Shown: piece after piece, positions 8,775-17,272 of the stretch
How the letters are laid out: every line of letters starts with the position of its first letter
Numbering within the stretch: the stretch's first letter is position 1
Assembly: GCA_938010615.1 (NCBI GenBank)
Contig: CALLUY010000009.1
Coordinates: 1 to 64,000, forward strand
Reading direction: 5' to 3'
DNA: 64,000 nucleotides
Source of the DNA: an uncultured Pirellulaceae bacterium
GTDB lineage: Bacteria; Planctomycetota; Planctomycetia; Pirellulales; Pirellulaceae
Translations under genes and position numbers: made by a program
Notes under the pieces: generated by a model
Seen by the model: the letters and a program-made list of their open reading frames with translations, nothing else
What the model was told of the DNA's origin: nothing
Databases searched by the model: none

Positions 8775-10067
8775 TCAGTCCGTTGAGTGAGCATGCAACG
8801 GTGTTTGTTTTTTTACGGCGGTTTCCGCGTTTGATGTCGTTGCCTGCGATGATGGCCAAGGCGATTCGCCCTGGATCAGCCGAAGCCAACACTCGAGAAG
8901 CACCGCTTGACCAAAGTGAGATCTGCCCACTTCTTGGATTGACTCGCGGTCGTAACCTTCGTTCTTCCAAGTTTCGAACTGATCCGAAATGGAAGCAGCG
9001 ACACTTTCGGCAGTTGCTGGCTGGCTACAGACGACGCCCAATTGGTTGACTTCAACCAACGACGCCAGTGACGAATCGTCTTCGACCAAACATAGCAACT
9101 TGCAACCGGCTTCCAGGTAGCTCATCGTTTTGCTTGGGTAAGCACAGTGGATCACGGTCGGAGCCAGCGAAACGACGCCAAGGTGCGATCGATGGATGAC
9201 TTTCATTGCCGATTCGATTGGAAGGTAAGGATTGAAGAAAACGGAACGGTCCAGCAGCGATCCCGCCTGCTCCTTCAATGAGTCCACGCTGACGCCAGCA
9301 CCAATAAACCAGAACTCAATCTCACGGTTGTTTTCGAGGACCTTGGCTGCATCAACGATCGTTTCTAGGCTCTGGAATCGCCCAATGTTTCCAGCGAACA
9401 ACACGCGGAACGTGTCGCTAGGATTCTCAAACGCCTCCGGGACTTCGGCGGACTCATCGACCTCATTAATAATGAAGTTGTTGATGACGTGAACGTTGTC
9501 ACCGGAAAGTCCTCGCTTCTGTAACGATTTGAGCATGTCATCCGACAGCACCACCACGGCTTTTGCTTTCTCGCAATTTCGCCTGTCGACCCACGCGGCA
9601 AATCGCAGCGGCAGCGAGCGCTTAAGCATACCGCTGGTCTGAGCAATTTCTGGGTACAGGTCCATGCAGTGGTAGATGTATTCTGTTTTGCGAAACAAGC
9701 ACACGAACCTCGCAACCGCCGCCATCAACGTTGGTGGAAAAGTAGTCACCGTCATCAAATCGTAGGCTCTTCCGCGCAACACGGAATGCATGATGACGCG
9801 GAGTGCGAACCAAACAAAATTGATTGCCCTGACAAGCGGTTTCGATTTACTTTCCTTCAGCAACGGAACGCGGATCACCGTCATGCCGTCGACTTGTTCT
9901 CGCTTCGGAAGGGCGGGCCCGTCGTAGACGTTGTTGTACCCTGGCTGACAAGAAAAAATCGTGACATCGTGGCCTTCGGCTGCGAACCGCTGTCCCATGA
10001 TGTATAGCATGTGCGCGTAGCCGGGCGTGTCGGGGCGAATGTATCGATGGACAAGCAACAGTTTCAT
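8775..10067 (-). CDS. Glycosyltransferase family 4 (WbuB/FucNAc-transferase-like)
   Basis: 430 residues of GT-B type. The N-terminus LLLVHRYIRPDTPGYAHML with a GHDVTIFS acceptor-domain loop, a central VLFAGNIGRFQSLETIV opening the nucleotide-sugar domain, and a C-terminal PSKTMSYLEAGCKLLCLVE (E-x7-E region) fit GT4. WbuB-type enzymes in FucNAc clusters have this architecture, and its position immediately before capE makes L-FucNAc transfer the best guess. The ATG overlaps the stop of the upstream fusion gene by 4 bp. It should act on the cytoplasmic face of the inner membrane on undecaprenyl-PP-linked acceptors. Confidence 0.82.
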   Translation of the reverse strand: MKLLLVHRYIRPDTPGYAHMLYIMGQRFAAEGHDVTIFSCQPGYNNVYDGPALPKREQVDGMTVIRVPLLKESKSKPLVRAINFVWFALRVIMHSVLRGRAYDLMTVTTFPPTLMAAVARFVCLFRKTEYIYHCMDLYPEIAQTSGMLKRSLPLRFAAWVDRRNCEKAKAVVVLSDDMLKSLQKRGLSGDNVHVINNFIINEVDESAEVPEAFENPSDTFRVLFAGNIGRFQSLETIVDAAKVLENNREIEFWFIGAGVSVDSLKEQAGSLLDRSVFFNPYLPIESAMKVIHRSHLGVVSLAPTVIHCAYPSKTMSYLEAGCKLLCLVEDDSSLASLVEVNQLGVVCSQPATAESVAASISDQFETWKNEGYDRESIQEVGRSHFGQAVLLECWLRLIQGESPWPSSQATTSNAETAVKKQTPLHAHSTD

Positions 10068-11419
10068 TTTTGCACTCCCATCGGTTTGGCTGGTTCGATT
10101 GGAGATGCTGCCGGCGTAGCCTGGTTAGCGGAATCAGAATCGATGGTTGCCGATGCTGTTTCACCGCCAACGGGATCTCCAAAGCCACCGCCAAGAACCG
10201 TTCGCAGAGCAATTTTGATGTCGAACAGAATTCCACGGAACGCAACGTAACGATGGTCGTGGATCGCGAGCTTTCGTGGTTGGCTCATGTCAACTCCAGC
10301 CACTTGTCCGTAGCCAGTGATGCCAGGTAGAACCTCAAAGACACCGTATCGTTCACGTTCTTGAACCAGCTCAGATTGATTCTCAAGGCAAGGACGTGGG
10401 CCAATCAGATTCAGCTCCCGTTTCAAAACGTTCCACGCTTGAGGAAGTTCATCCATCTTTGATTTTCGCAAAAAGGAACCAACTTTCGTGACATAGCTTT
10501 TGCCAACTTCATGCGTTCCCGCATTCGGTGTCCCAGTGAACATCGTACGGAACTTGCAAAGCTGAAACGGACGTTGATTCTTTCCGACTCGACGTTGGAT
10601 GAACAGAACGCCACCTTTGGAGGTCGTTGCGACAGCGATCGCTGCGATCAGGCAAGGAACACCAGTGATCGTCGGGACCGCAATCACAAAAATGAAATTC
10701 ATCAGTGCTTTGAAGATGCCGTACACCGAAAATGTCCCGATCGGATCTGAAAGGCAGACTTCTTCGAGCGGATCGGATGACTCGATGACTGCGGTCATGC
10801 CTTCGGCGACGCGTTTCGCTGAGACGATTGGAACAAGCGACCGGACGAGCCAGAGTGCAAGTTTTCCAAGTCCCATCGGAAGGTTTTGCAGAAGCTTGAT
10901 CTTTCCTCGCGTTCCGTTTCCGTAGACAGGGCAGAGCCTCGCTTGAGTAACACGAAACGCAGAATTAGAAAGCTGTTCCAGATTCTGTTCTGCAATTGCT
11001 TTGCTCGTGCCGTAGTGGCCGCCTTTGTCAGTGAGTGCTTTGGTGGTGGTGGCGAAGATGAATTTGCCAATTCCATTGGCTTTGGCAGCACGAGCAAGCT
11101 TCAACGTGAGCTCAACGTTGTCTTGCTTGAAAGCTTCCAGATCGCCACCTTGGTCGTTGTTTCGTGCAGCGAGGTGAATGACCGCGTCGGCTCCTAAAAC
11201 GATAGAATCCATTTCGTCATAGTTACCTACCGTCACCGATTCGGGCAACGAAGGTTCGAGCGTTTTCGCATTTCGAGAGAGCACGCGGACTTGGTAACCA
11301 CGGTCGAATAGGTGTTGCACCAACTGCCGGCCCACAACGCCGCCGACTCCAGTGACGACGATCACCGAATCGTTGAACGATCTATTTGTGGTTTGGTTTT
11401 TCAATTTATTCATAGCCAT
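10064..11419 (-). CDS. Fusion: NAD-dependent sugar epimerase/dehydratase domain plus monotopic phosphoglycosyl transferase
   Basis: About 451 residues. The N-terminal half is an extended-SDR domain: VIVVTGVGGVVGRQLVQHLF (GxxGxxG) and YGTSKAIAEQNL (YxxxK). Then come a hydrophobic anchor (FIFVIAVPTITGVPCLIAAI) and a bacterial sugar transferase domain with FIQRRVGKNQRPFQLCKFRT, SKMDELPQAWNVLKRE and NLIGPRP. The PGT domain puts a sugar-1-phosphate on undecaprenyl phosphate; the fused SDR may shape that donor in cis. Start codons at 11419 and 11413 are both possible; both overlap the preceding sulfotransferase stop. No frameshift separates the halves. Confidence 0.85.
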   Translation of the reverse strand: MAMNKLKNQTTNRSFNDSVIVVTGVGGVVGRQLVQHLFDRGYQVRVLSRNAKTLEPSLPESVTVGNYDEMDSIVLGADAVIHLAARNNDQGGDLEAFKQDNVELTLKLARAAKANGIGKFIFATTTKALTDKGGHYGTSKAIAEQNLEQLSNSAFRVTQARLCPVYGNGTRGKIKLLQNLPMGLGKLALWLVRSLVPIVSAKRVAEGMTAVIESSDPLEEVCLSDPIGTFSVYGIFKALMNFIFVIAVPTITGVPCLIAAIAVATTSKGGVLFIQRRVGKNQRPFQLCKFRTMFTGTPNAGTHEVGKSYVTKVGSFLRKSKMDELPQAWNVLKRELNLIGPRPCLENQSELVQERERYGVFEVLPGITGYGQVAGVDMSQPRKLAIHDHRYVAFRGILFDIKIALRTVLGGGFGDPVGGETASATIDSDSANQATPAASPIEPAKPMGVQK

Positions 11420-12326
11420 GCTCGGCATTCTTGGAGGCGACAATCGCACGGACTGCTTCCTCATGTTCGCCCAGCAATGAAGCTCTGCTTCCCGGCACGC
11501 GGTGACGAACCTTGCCGACCCACTTTTCAATCAGCTCTTCCGGCGCATCGACGCCAAGATACTCAAAGACGCGTTCAAGTTCGGTTCGCGGTTCACTAGT
11601 GACTTTTTCGTAACGAACTCTTAGCAGTGGCGATTCAAAGTTCTCACTGTTCAAGAACCTATCCGTGAGCTCCATGTGGCGAACCCACTGATGAGCCGAA
11701 ACTTCGTGGATCGGTCGAGTCTCAGCAAGTTCGTTCATTCCTTTGAACTTCGGACCCCAAACGCGTACGCTTCTTTTTCCCGGTCGCAACAGGCCACCGT
11801 GATTCCATAACGCACGCGCGACGTAGAACGGAATGTCTGATGGAGGAATCGACATGATCCGAAGATACTCGCGATAGGGCGGAGAAGACTCGGATCGTTT
11901 TACCGTTGAAGGCACGACATCCATTCCGTGGCGTACCAAATAGATGTAAGTTGCTTCCGGGAAAACGGCAGAAACGAAATCTGGCCGAAGGCAATTGTGA
12001 CATGTTTTATCGACAACGATTCGGCAGCCAGATTTGTTGCTGAGCTTAATAGACGAATCACGAATGTATCGAGCCGTCTTTTCGGTCAGCAAACTGACGG
12101 GGATCTCATCGGTCGCAAAGTCACGATTGCCATACCGCCACATGTAAGTCATCTCGTTGTACGGCCACGTCGTAATCTCCGGGTGGCCACAAATCATGTC
12201 GCGGTACATTTGCGTACCAGATCGCGGTGCTCCAAACAAAATCACCGGCTGAATCTCACCTCGTGAGATCGCATCGTCGTAATTGAAACGACTTGGGTGT
12301 TCTGATTTTGTTTGAATTTCAGACAT
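11406..12326 (-). CDS. PAPS-dependent sulfotransferase (carbohydrate type)
   Basis: 306 residues from the ATG at 12326. The 5'-phosphosulfate loop is VILFGAPRSGTQMYRDMI near residue 30; a 3'-phosphate site is likely around YIYLVRHGMDVVPS. Overall shape and a conserved WPYNEMTYMWRYGNRDF block are shared with the paralogue at 13074-13964, so the two probably arose by duplication. Expected role: sulfation of a hydroxyl of the exopolysaccharide or its lipid-linked unit. The frame stays open far upstream (to 12710), but that part lies over the upstream transferase gene and is not native. Overlaps its upstream neighbour by 8 bp. Confidence 0.85.
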   Translation of the reverse strand: MSEIQTKSEHPSRFNYDDAISRGEIQPVILFGAPRSGTQMYRDMICGHPEITTWPYNEMTYMWRYGNRDFATDEIPVSLLTEKTARYIRDSSIKLSNKSGCRIVVDKTCHNCLRPDFVSAVFPEATYIYLVRHGMDVVPSTVKRSESSPPYREYLRIMSIPPSDIPFYVARALWNHGGLLRPGKRSVRVWGPKFKGMNELAETRPIHEVSAHQWVRHMELTDRFLNSENFESPLLRVRYEKVTSEPRTELERVFEYLGVDAPEELIEKWVGKVRHRVPGSRASLLGEHEEAVRAIVASKNAEHGYE

Positions 12327-13074
12327 CAGTTTCGTAGTTGTCGAGAAGTTGTATTGCTGCGTGCGGATTTTTAGACCGGTTAAAGTGTGCTGGCTTGATT
12401 GGCTTTGAAGGAGCGGATTCGACGGTGTTTGGATTGACGGTTCCGGGATAGCCAAAAAAGGTTTGCCAAATAAACTGCAGATCCGACAGCAGGCTCCAGT
12501 TTTGAATGTACTGGCGATTGATCGCAACTTTGCGAGGCCACAGGACTTCGTCGTTGTAGCGTTCTGGATCAGAGGCCACTGCAAGAATCTTTTCTTCTTT
12601 TCGATACGTGAGCGACGCCGGCCCCGTGATGCCCGGGCGAACGGATAGCACAATTCGGTCTTCACCTTGCAGGACGTCTGTGTAGCCCGCCACATCCGGT
12701 CGCGGTCCAACCAGACTCATGTGACCGACCAGCACGTTGACCAGTTGGGGAAGCTCATCAATTTTTAGTTTTCGCAACCACTTCCCCGTCCGTGTGATGC
12801 GTACGTCGTTTCCAGCCGTGTTGGTTGTCGTGACACCAGGGACTTCTCGCATCGAACGCAGTTTGTACATTGGAAATGTTTTTCCGTGTCGTCCAATCCG
12901 CGGATGAACAAAGAGACCGTTCTTGCCTGTGCTGATCGTCGCCAACACCCAGCCAACGACGATGATGGGCCAGATGAATAGGAGGCCAACAAATGATACA
13001 ACCATGTCCAGCGTGCGTTTAATAAAACGTTGCCGCAGGGAGAGAGGATTCTGATTGTTTGACGTGGCTGACAC
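12319..13074 (-). CDS. Monotopic phosphoglycosyl transferase (PglC/WcaJ-like initiating sugar transferase)
   Basis: 251 residues, the compact PglC-type length. One re-entrant hydrophobic helix (MVVSFVGLLFIWPIIVVGW) is followed by the catalytic domain: HPRIGRHGKTFPMYKLRS, the Asp-Glu dyad in LKIDELPQLVNVLVG, SLVGPRP and VRPGITGPASL. It should start glycan assembly by moving a hexose-1-phosphate, perhaps a diNAcBac-like sugar, to undecaprenyl phosphate. The start is GTG, sharing a base with the upstream TAG (TAGTG). Second PGT of this operon besides the fusion at 10064-11419. Confidence 0.88.
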   Translation of the reverse strand: MSATSNNQNPLSLRQRFIKRTLDMVVSFVGLLFIWPIIVVGWVLATISTGKNGLFVHPRIGRHGKTFPMYKLRSMREVPGVTTTNTAGNDVRITRTGKWLRKLKIDELPQLVNVLVGHMSLVGPRPDVAGYTDVLQGEDRIVLSVRPGITGPASLTYRKEEKILAVASDPERYNDEVLWPRKVAINRQYIQNWSLLSDLQFIWQTFFGYPGTVNPNTVESAPSKPIKPAHFNRSKNPHAAIQLLDNYETDV

Positions 13075-13964
13075 TATGCGACTGCCTCCAAGTAGCCCAA
13101 CTCTTCGAGGACATCACCGGCTTTGTCTTGGATCGATCGAACTTCCGAATCGGACAGCTGACGTTCCCACTTGCCGACACTTTTGACAGACACTCGCGAG
13201 GTCAACTTTTCGATGTCAGAACCGTCGACGTTCACGCCAACGAATTCGCAGATCTTCGTCAAATATTTAGCTGGGTCGGCAGTCACTTCTTCGTAGCGAA
13301 CCGTCATCACCTTAGACTGATCCAGTCGTGAAAGCTGTTCAATCGCTTTGGAGACACAAGTTTTCCATTGTATGGCGCAGCCGACGGGCAGTCCGTTTTC
13401 CGAAAACGCTTTTTGCATGCCTGTAAATTTCGGACCCCAAGTAGAAACTCGTTTCTTGCCAGAAGTGAGTCGATAAACATGCGTTCCAAGGTAGCGAGTC
13501 GCGTAGTAGGGCACATCGGTCAGCGGCACGTAACGAGCTTTCTTCATAAGGTAACCGACGTCCAGTCCAGCTTTCCATCGAATCGACGCCGAAGCGGCGA
13601 CGTCACGTCCGTCGCGAATGATGTGGACAAATTTCGCGTTGGGTAGCACCGCTTGCACGAATTCACAACGTAGCGTGTTGGCGCAGGTCTTTTCGATAAT
13701 CGTTTTGCCAAGATGCTTTTTAGCAAAGCTCGCAAATTGCTTTCGAATGAATCGGATTGTCTTTTCGGTCGCCATGTCGCGAGTAAATTCTTCCGTTTCG
13801 AAATCACGGTTGCCGTGCCGCCACACGTAGTTGATTTCATCGCATGGCCAAGTCGCAAACGGTTCCAGTGACGCCAACAAGTCGCGCAGCATATTGGTGC
13901 CACTGCGGGCGGCGCCAATGATGACCAGCGGTGCTGGGAAGTCTATTTTTTGGGAATCGTTCAT
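13074..13964 (-). CDS. PAPS-dependent sulfotransferase, second copy
   Basis: 296 residues from the ATG at 13964, with the PAPS loop VIIGAARSGTNMLRDLL at the N-terminus. Like the protein at 11406-12326 it has a WPCDEINYVWRHGNRDFETEEF block and a KFVHIIRDGRDVAAS 3'-phosphate-binding segment. A sulfotransferase acting on a distinct sugar position of the same glycan is the natural reading. Its stop overlaps the following transferase start by one base. An upstream in-frame start at 14021 would enter the aminotransferase gene and is not preferred. Confidence 0.85.
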   Translation of the reverse strand: MNDSQKIDFPAPLVIIGAARSGTNMLRDLLASLEPFATWPCDEINYVWRHGNRDFETEEFTRDMATEKTIRFIRKQFASFAKKHLGKTIIEKTCANTLRCEFVQAVLPNAKFVHIIRDGRDVAASASIRWKAGLDVGYLMKKARYVPLTDVPYYATRYLGTHVYRLTSGKKRVSTWGPKFTGMQKAFSENGLPVGCAIQWKTCVSKAIEQLSRLDQSKVMTVRYEEVTADPAKYLTKICEFVGVNVDGSDIEKLTSRVSVKSVGKWERQLSDSEVRSIQDKAGDVLEELGYLEAVA

Positions 13965-13987
13965 GTTGCTTGCAAACGGATGCAAAT

Positions 13988-15139
13988 CTATTTCTTGTAG
14001 GTGGCTCGGATGATGCCGCAAATTCGAGAAACGTCGGCGTCGCTCATGGACGTACCGCTAGGAAGGCACACGCCCTGACGGTGAATGGATTCGGCAACTT
14101 CACCGCCGGCGACTCGACAATGCGAAAATACTTTTTGCAAATGCATCGGGAACCAAACCGGTCGAGCCTCAATGTTGTCGGCTTCCAAGGCATCGATGAC
14201 GCCTTGTGGCCCTGTTCCGAAAACTTTGTCGTCAATCAGTGCAGCTGTGAGCCAACGGTTTCCTTTGCCGTAGTCGGCTTCAGGCATAAAGGTAATGCCG
14301 GGCACGTCGTTGAGTTTCTTGACGTACAGGTCGTAGATCGCACGTTTTCGCGCGACGCGTTCCTCAAGAACTTCAAACTGAGCCAAACCGAGTGCCGCAA
14401 GGATATTGCTGAGCCGATAGTTGTAGCCGACTTCATGGTGTTCGTATTGCAGGCCCGGTTGTCTTGCTTGCGTTGCAAGATGTCGAGCGTAGTCGACCAG
14501 TTTGCCATCGTCGCTGGCAACAACGCCACCGCCAGAAGTCGTAATGATCTTGTTTCCATTGAACGAAAACGCGGCTGCGGTCGCGCCTTTTCCGGTATGA
14601 CGATCCTTGTAACGGGTGCCCATCGTTTCGGCACAATCGCAGACAACCGGAATGCCGTGCGGCTGACAGATCTCCAAGATGCGATCAAGATCGCAAGCCT
14701 GCCCGTAGTTGTCGGTCGGCAGCACGGCCGCTGGTTTGACACCTTTCTTGAGCAGCTCTTTGATTTCCGCTTCCAGCAAGTTCGGATCCATGTTCCACGT
14801 TTCTCGATCGCAGTCAATGAACGCAAGGTCCGCACCAAGATAAGTCGCTCCACAAACGCTGCCGATAAAAGTCATCGTGGAAGCAATGACCAAGTCACCA
14901 GCTTTGATTCCAATGCTGCGGAGCATCAAGTGAATTGCTGAAGTGCCATTGGCCACCGCGACACAATGTTCAAATCCAGTTTTCTCGCGAAAGAGTTCTT
15001 CGAATTGAGTCAACTGTGGTCCGACGGGCGCGATGTAGTTGGAGTCAAATGCCTGTTTGATATATTCCATCTCGCGCCCTGACATATGCGGAGCGGAAAG
15101 AAAGATCCGCTTCGATTTGTTTTCCGTTAGAGAGGTCAT
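13988..15139 (-). CDS. DegT/DnrJ/EryC1/StrS-family sugar aminotransferase
   Basis: 383-residue PLP enzyme. RIFLSAPHMSGREMEYIKQA opens the family fold; the cofactor lysine is in FSFNGNKIITTSGGGVV; VAVANGTSAIHLMLRSIG and CDCAETMGTRYKDRHTG are further family landmarks. Members aminate 4-keto sugar nucleotides. Together with the membrane 4,6-dehydratase at 24019-25974 it could make UDP-4-amino-4,6-dideoxy-HexNAc (PglF plus PglE logic); a PglD-like acetyltransferase is not seen in the operon. The ATG at 15139 is chosen over an N-terminal extension that overlaps the flippase gene. Confidence 0.88.
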   Translation of the reverse strand: MTSLTENKSKRIFLSAPHMSGREMEYIKQAFDSNYIAPVGPQLTQFEELFREKTGFEHCVAVANGTSAIHLMLRSIGIKAGDLVIASTMTFIGSVCGATYLGADLAFIDCDRETWNMDPNLLEAEIKELLKKGVKPAAVLPTDNYGQACDLDRILEICQPHGIPVVCDCAETMGTRYKDRHTGKGATAAAFSFNGNKIITTSGGGVVASDDGKLVDYARHLATQARQPGLQYEHHEVGYNYRLSNILAALGLAQFEVLEERVARKRAIYDLYVKKLNDVPGITFMPEADYGKGNRWLTAALIDDKVFGTGPQGVIDALEADNIEARPVWFPMHLQKVFSHCRVAGGEVAESIHRQGVCLPSGTSMSDADVSRICGIIRATYKK

Positions 15140-15155
15140 GGCAATGGTGTCGAGG

Positions 15156-16460
15156 TTATTGGGGATGGTGAGCAATGGTCTCTTCTTCGCTAAATGTCTT
15201 GGTGCCACTTCGGTCGAGAAAACTGTAAGTGTGGACCAAGGTGATGAACAACCCAACTGCAAAGCCAATCGAAACAGATGTCGCGGCGCCCACGACGCCG
15301 TACTGTTTTACGAACAGAAGGGCAGAAATGGATGTTGTCAAAAATATAACGATGTCAAATAACGTGTAGGTGAAATAAGAACCGCAAGCTTGCGTCGCTC
15401 TTCCTGCAGTACGTTGTACTCCTGCAAAACAACTCGCCAACAGTAACAGGAAAAACAGGAGTGTCTCATTGTAGTTGGCGCCAAGGAGCCGCGCCATCAC
15501 TGGTGGAACGACGATTGTTCCGCCAATGATAGCGATGACTCCAACCACGAAACTGGCCAGAATCATTTTGTTCAGCAAACGCCAAAATGGTGTCTTGTCT
15601 TCCTTTCGAAAGAGCGAGGAAAGGACCGAGACACCTGCGTGGCCGACGGCACCAATCAGCATTTGGATCGAGAACGCGAGCTGGGAGAGTACGCCGTAGA
15701 CGCCCAGAGCCGCAGTTCCAAACCAAGCTTCAATACAAAATTTTGGAGTGTTGAGCGCGAGTGATGAAACCAGAGCATCGAAGCCGAGCGGTAAGGAACG
15801 TTTTGCGATTCTGGTAACTGAAGAAACATCGGCAAGCGATGCGATTACGCTTGATAGGGTTAGGGAATATTTTGGCTCGTTCAATTTCCAAGAACCGGGC
15901 AAGTCGACAAGAAGCGCCCAAGTTAAGGAAATAGCCGCCATTGTCATCGCCGCGATTCCTGCGTTGCCTTGTGCTAGCGGAATGATGATCGCCATCACGC
16001 AAAGGCAAATGATCCCTTTGAAGGTAAGCGACGATCCGATTCGATCACTGAACTGCAACCGTTGATAGCCGCCGAAGCTCAAGTTGCTGATCGATTCGCC
16101 AATTCTATATGCGATCAATCCGGCAAACACAGCGAAGTTCGAACTGAAGAACCAAAGCGAAACACAAACCGCGGTAACGGCTGCCAAGACGAGGCACCAA
16201 ATCCGCAATCCAAGATAGCTTCGAAACTGTTCATTAAACTGATGGTCCGTCGAACGGGAAACACGTAAGTTGAGATCGAAGAACAAAAAGATCGGAGCCG
16301 TTGTTGCCAATGCCAACGTGTAGCGTCCAGCTTCCAAGTCGCTTCCAAACTTGACCAGCATCGCCAGAACCACCCATTGCGAAAACGCATAGAGCACTTG
16401 TCCGCGAAAGAGTTTTTGCACTTGGTGCAGAAAAGATTTTTGCTGTGGAGATTCAGTCAT
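15156..16460 (-). CDS. Wzx-like polysaccharide flippase (MOP superfamily)
   Basis: 434 residues with about 12 hydrophobic segments spread evenly from residue 20 to 425, no soluble domain, and the charged connecting loops typical of Wzx/oligosaccharide flippases. Expected role: moving undecaprenyl-PP-linked repeat units across the inner membrane for the Wzy-like polymerase at 22544-24022. The ATG at 16460 is preferred over TTG at 16463. It lies 45 bp from the upstream sulfotransferase and 16 bp from the aminotransferase, in the same operon. Confidence 0.85.
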   Translation of the reverse strand: MTESPQQKSFLHQVQKLFRGQVLYAFSQWVVLAMLVKFGSDLEAGRYTLALATTAPIFLFFDLNLRVSRSTDHQFNEQFRSYLGLRIWCLVLAAVTAVCVSLWFFSSNFAVFAGLIAYRIGESISNLSFGGYQRLQFSDRIGSSLTFKGIICLCVMAIIIPLAQGNAGIAAMTMAAISLTWALLVDLPGSWKLNEPKYSLTLSSVIASLADVSSVTRIAKRSLPLGFDALVSSLALNTPKFCIEAWFGTAALGVYGVLSQLAFSIQMLIGAVGHAGVSVLSSLFRKEDKTPFWRLLNKMILASFVVGVIAIIGGTIVVPPVMARLLGANYNETLLFFLLLLASCFAGVQRTAGRATQACGSYFTYTLFDIVIFLTTSISALLFVKQYGVVGAATSVSIGFAVGLFITLVHTYSFLDRSGTKTFSEEETIAHHPQ

Positions 16461-16507
16461 CAAGCTATGTTAATCAAACAGCTTTGTTGGATTCAGACAT
16501 TCTTTGT

Positions 16508-17260
16508 TTATGTGGCAATGCTGTTTGCAATTGACTCGATGTACTCCAAATCGGATTCTGAAAACGTGCTCTGGTCCGAGACGCTTCCTCCGATGCTGCC
16601 GAAGCTGCTGTCGAATCTTTCAGGATCGCGGATGCCCTGTTTCTCGCTCTTTTTCATGTTCTTAAGGTTGGCCAATTCAACAGCGCCGCCAACGAAAGGC
16701 ATCAACTCGTCATAGCCCATTTCGCTCAGGACTCTTGTGACCTCTTCAACAGTCCTGTCTCGCATCGAGTTATATCGCAGTTCAACCGTCGAAGATGGTT
16801 TCCAAGCAAGGTAATGTTTTCTCCACGCTGGCATTCCAAGCTTGGGATTCCGGATCAAGCTAGAAAGACTTTCAACATTGTGGCCTCGATGAGCACTGTA
16901 ATAGCGAAAGCACGATTTCATCACACCTTCCGGTTCTCGCCAGAGGTGAAGAATCTGCTTTGGTCGAAACGGTTTGATTTCCCCGGCCAATCGGTGCGTC
17001 TTTATCAGCCGTGGACGGTAGTAGTCGGCTCCACCGCTGCCGAGGTCGGAGAAACCAAGTACCGGCATCACTTTTTCAAGATCCAACATCGATGTGTTTT
17101 CGCTGGTTCCATTTTTCAAGTTAAGGCAATTGGCAAAAATAGTTCGGAACCAAGTGCTGCCCGATCTAGGAAACGACGCCAACACGATGTCGTCTGACCC
17201 CATCGCGTAGCAACCTGTAAAATGTCGGACTGCCTGTTTGACTTTATGCACGATTTGCAT
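16508..17260 (-). CDS. Sulfotransferase, third member, sulfotransfer_1-like
   Basis: 250 residues. The PAPS loop is IVLASFPRSGSTWFRTIF, a cytosolic-type pattern unlike the two RSGT-containing paralogues in this operon. LIKTHRL and ILHLWREPEGVMKS fit the core beta-strand and 3'-phosphate regions; a C-terminal KQGIRDPERFD segment may play the cap role. The ATG at 17260 is preferred over GTG at 17269; a GAAAG lies a suitable distance upstream. Presence of a third, divergent sulfotransferase suggests more than one sulfated position on the glycan. Confidence 0.82.
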   Translation of the reverse strand: MQIVHKVKQAVRHFTGCYAMGSDDIVLASFPRSGSTWFRTIFANCLNLKNGTSENTSMLDLEKVMPVLGFSDLGSGGADYYRPRLIKTHRLAGEIKPFRPKQILHLWREPEGVMKSCFRYYSAHRGHNVESLSSLIRNPKLGMPAWRKHYLAWKPSSTVELRYNSMRDRTVEEVTRVLSEMGYDELMPFVGGAVELANLKNMKKSEKQGIRDPERFDSSFGSIGGSVSDQSTFSESDLEYIESIANSIAT

Positions 17261-17272
17261 TGCAACCACTTT

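Noticed and set aside
13931-14941. Long plus-strand frame opposite the sugar aminotransferase
   Set aside because: No motif or ribosome site, lies entirely over the clear PLP enzyme and its neighbour; shadow of codon usage.
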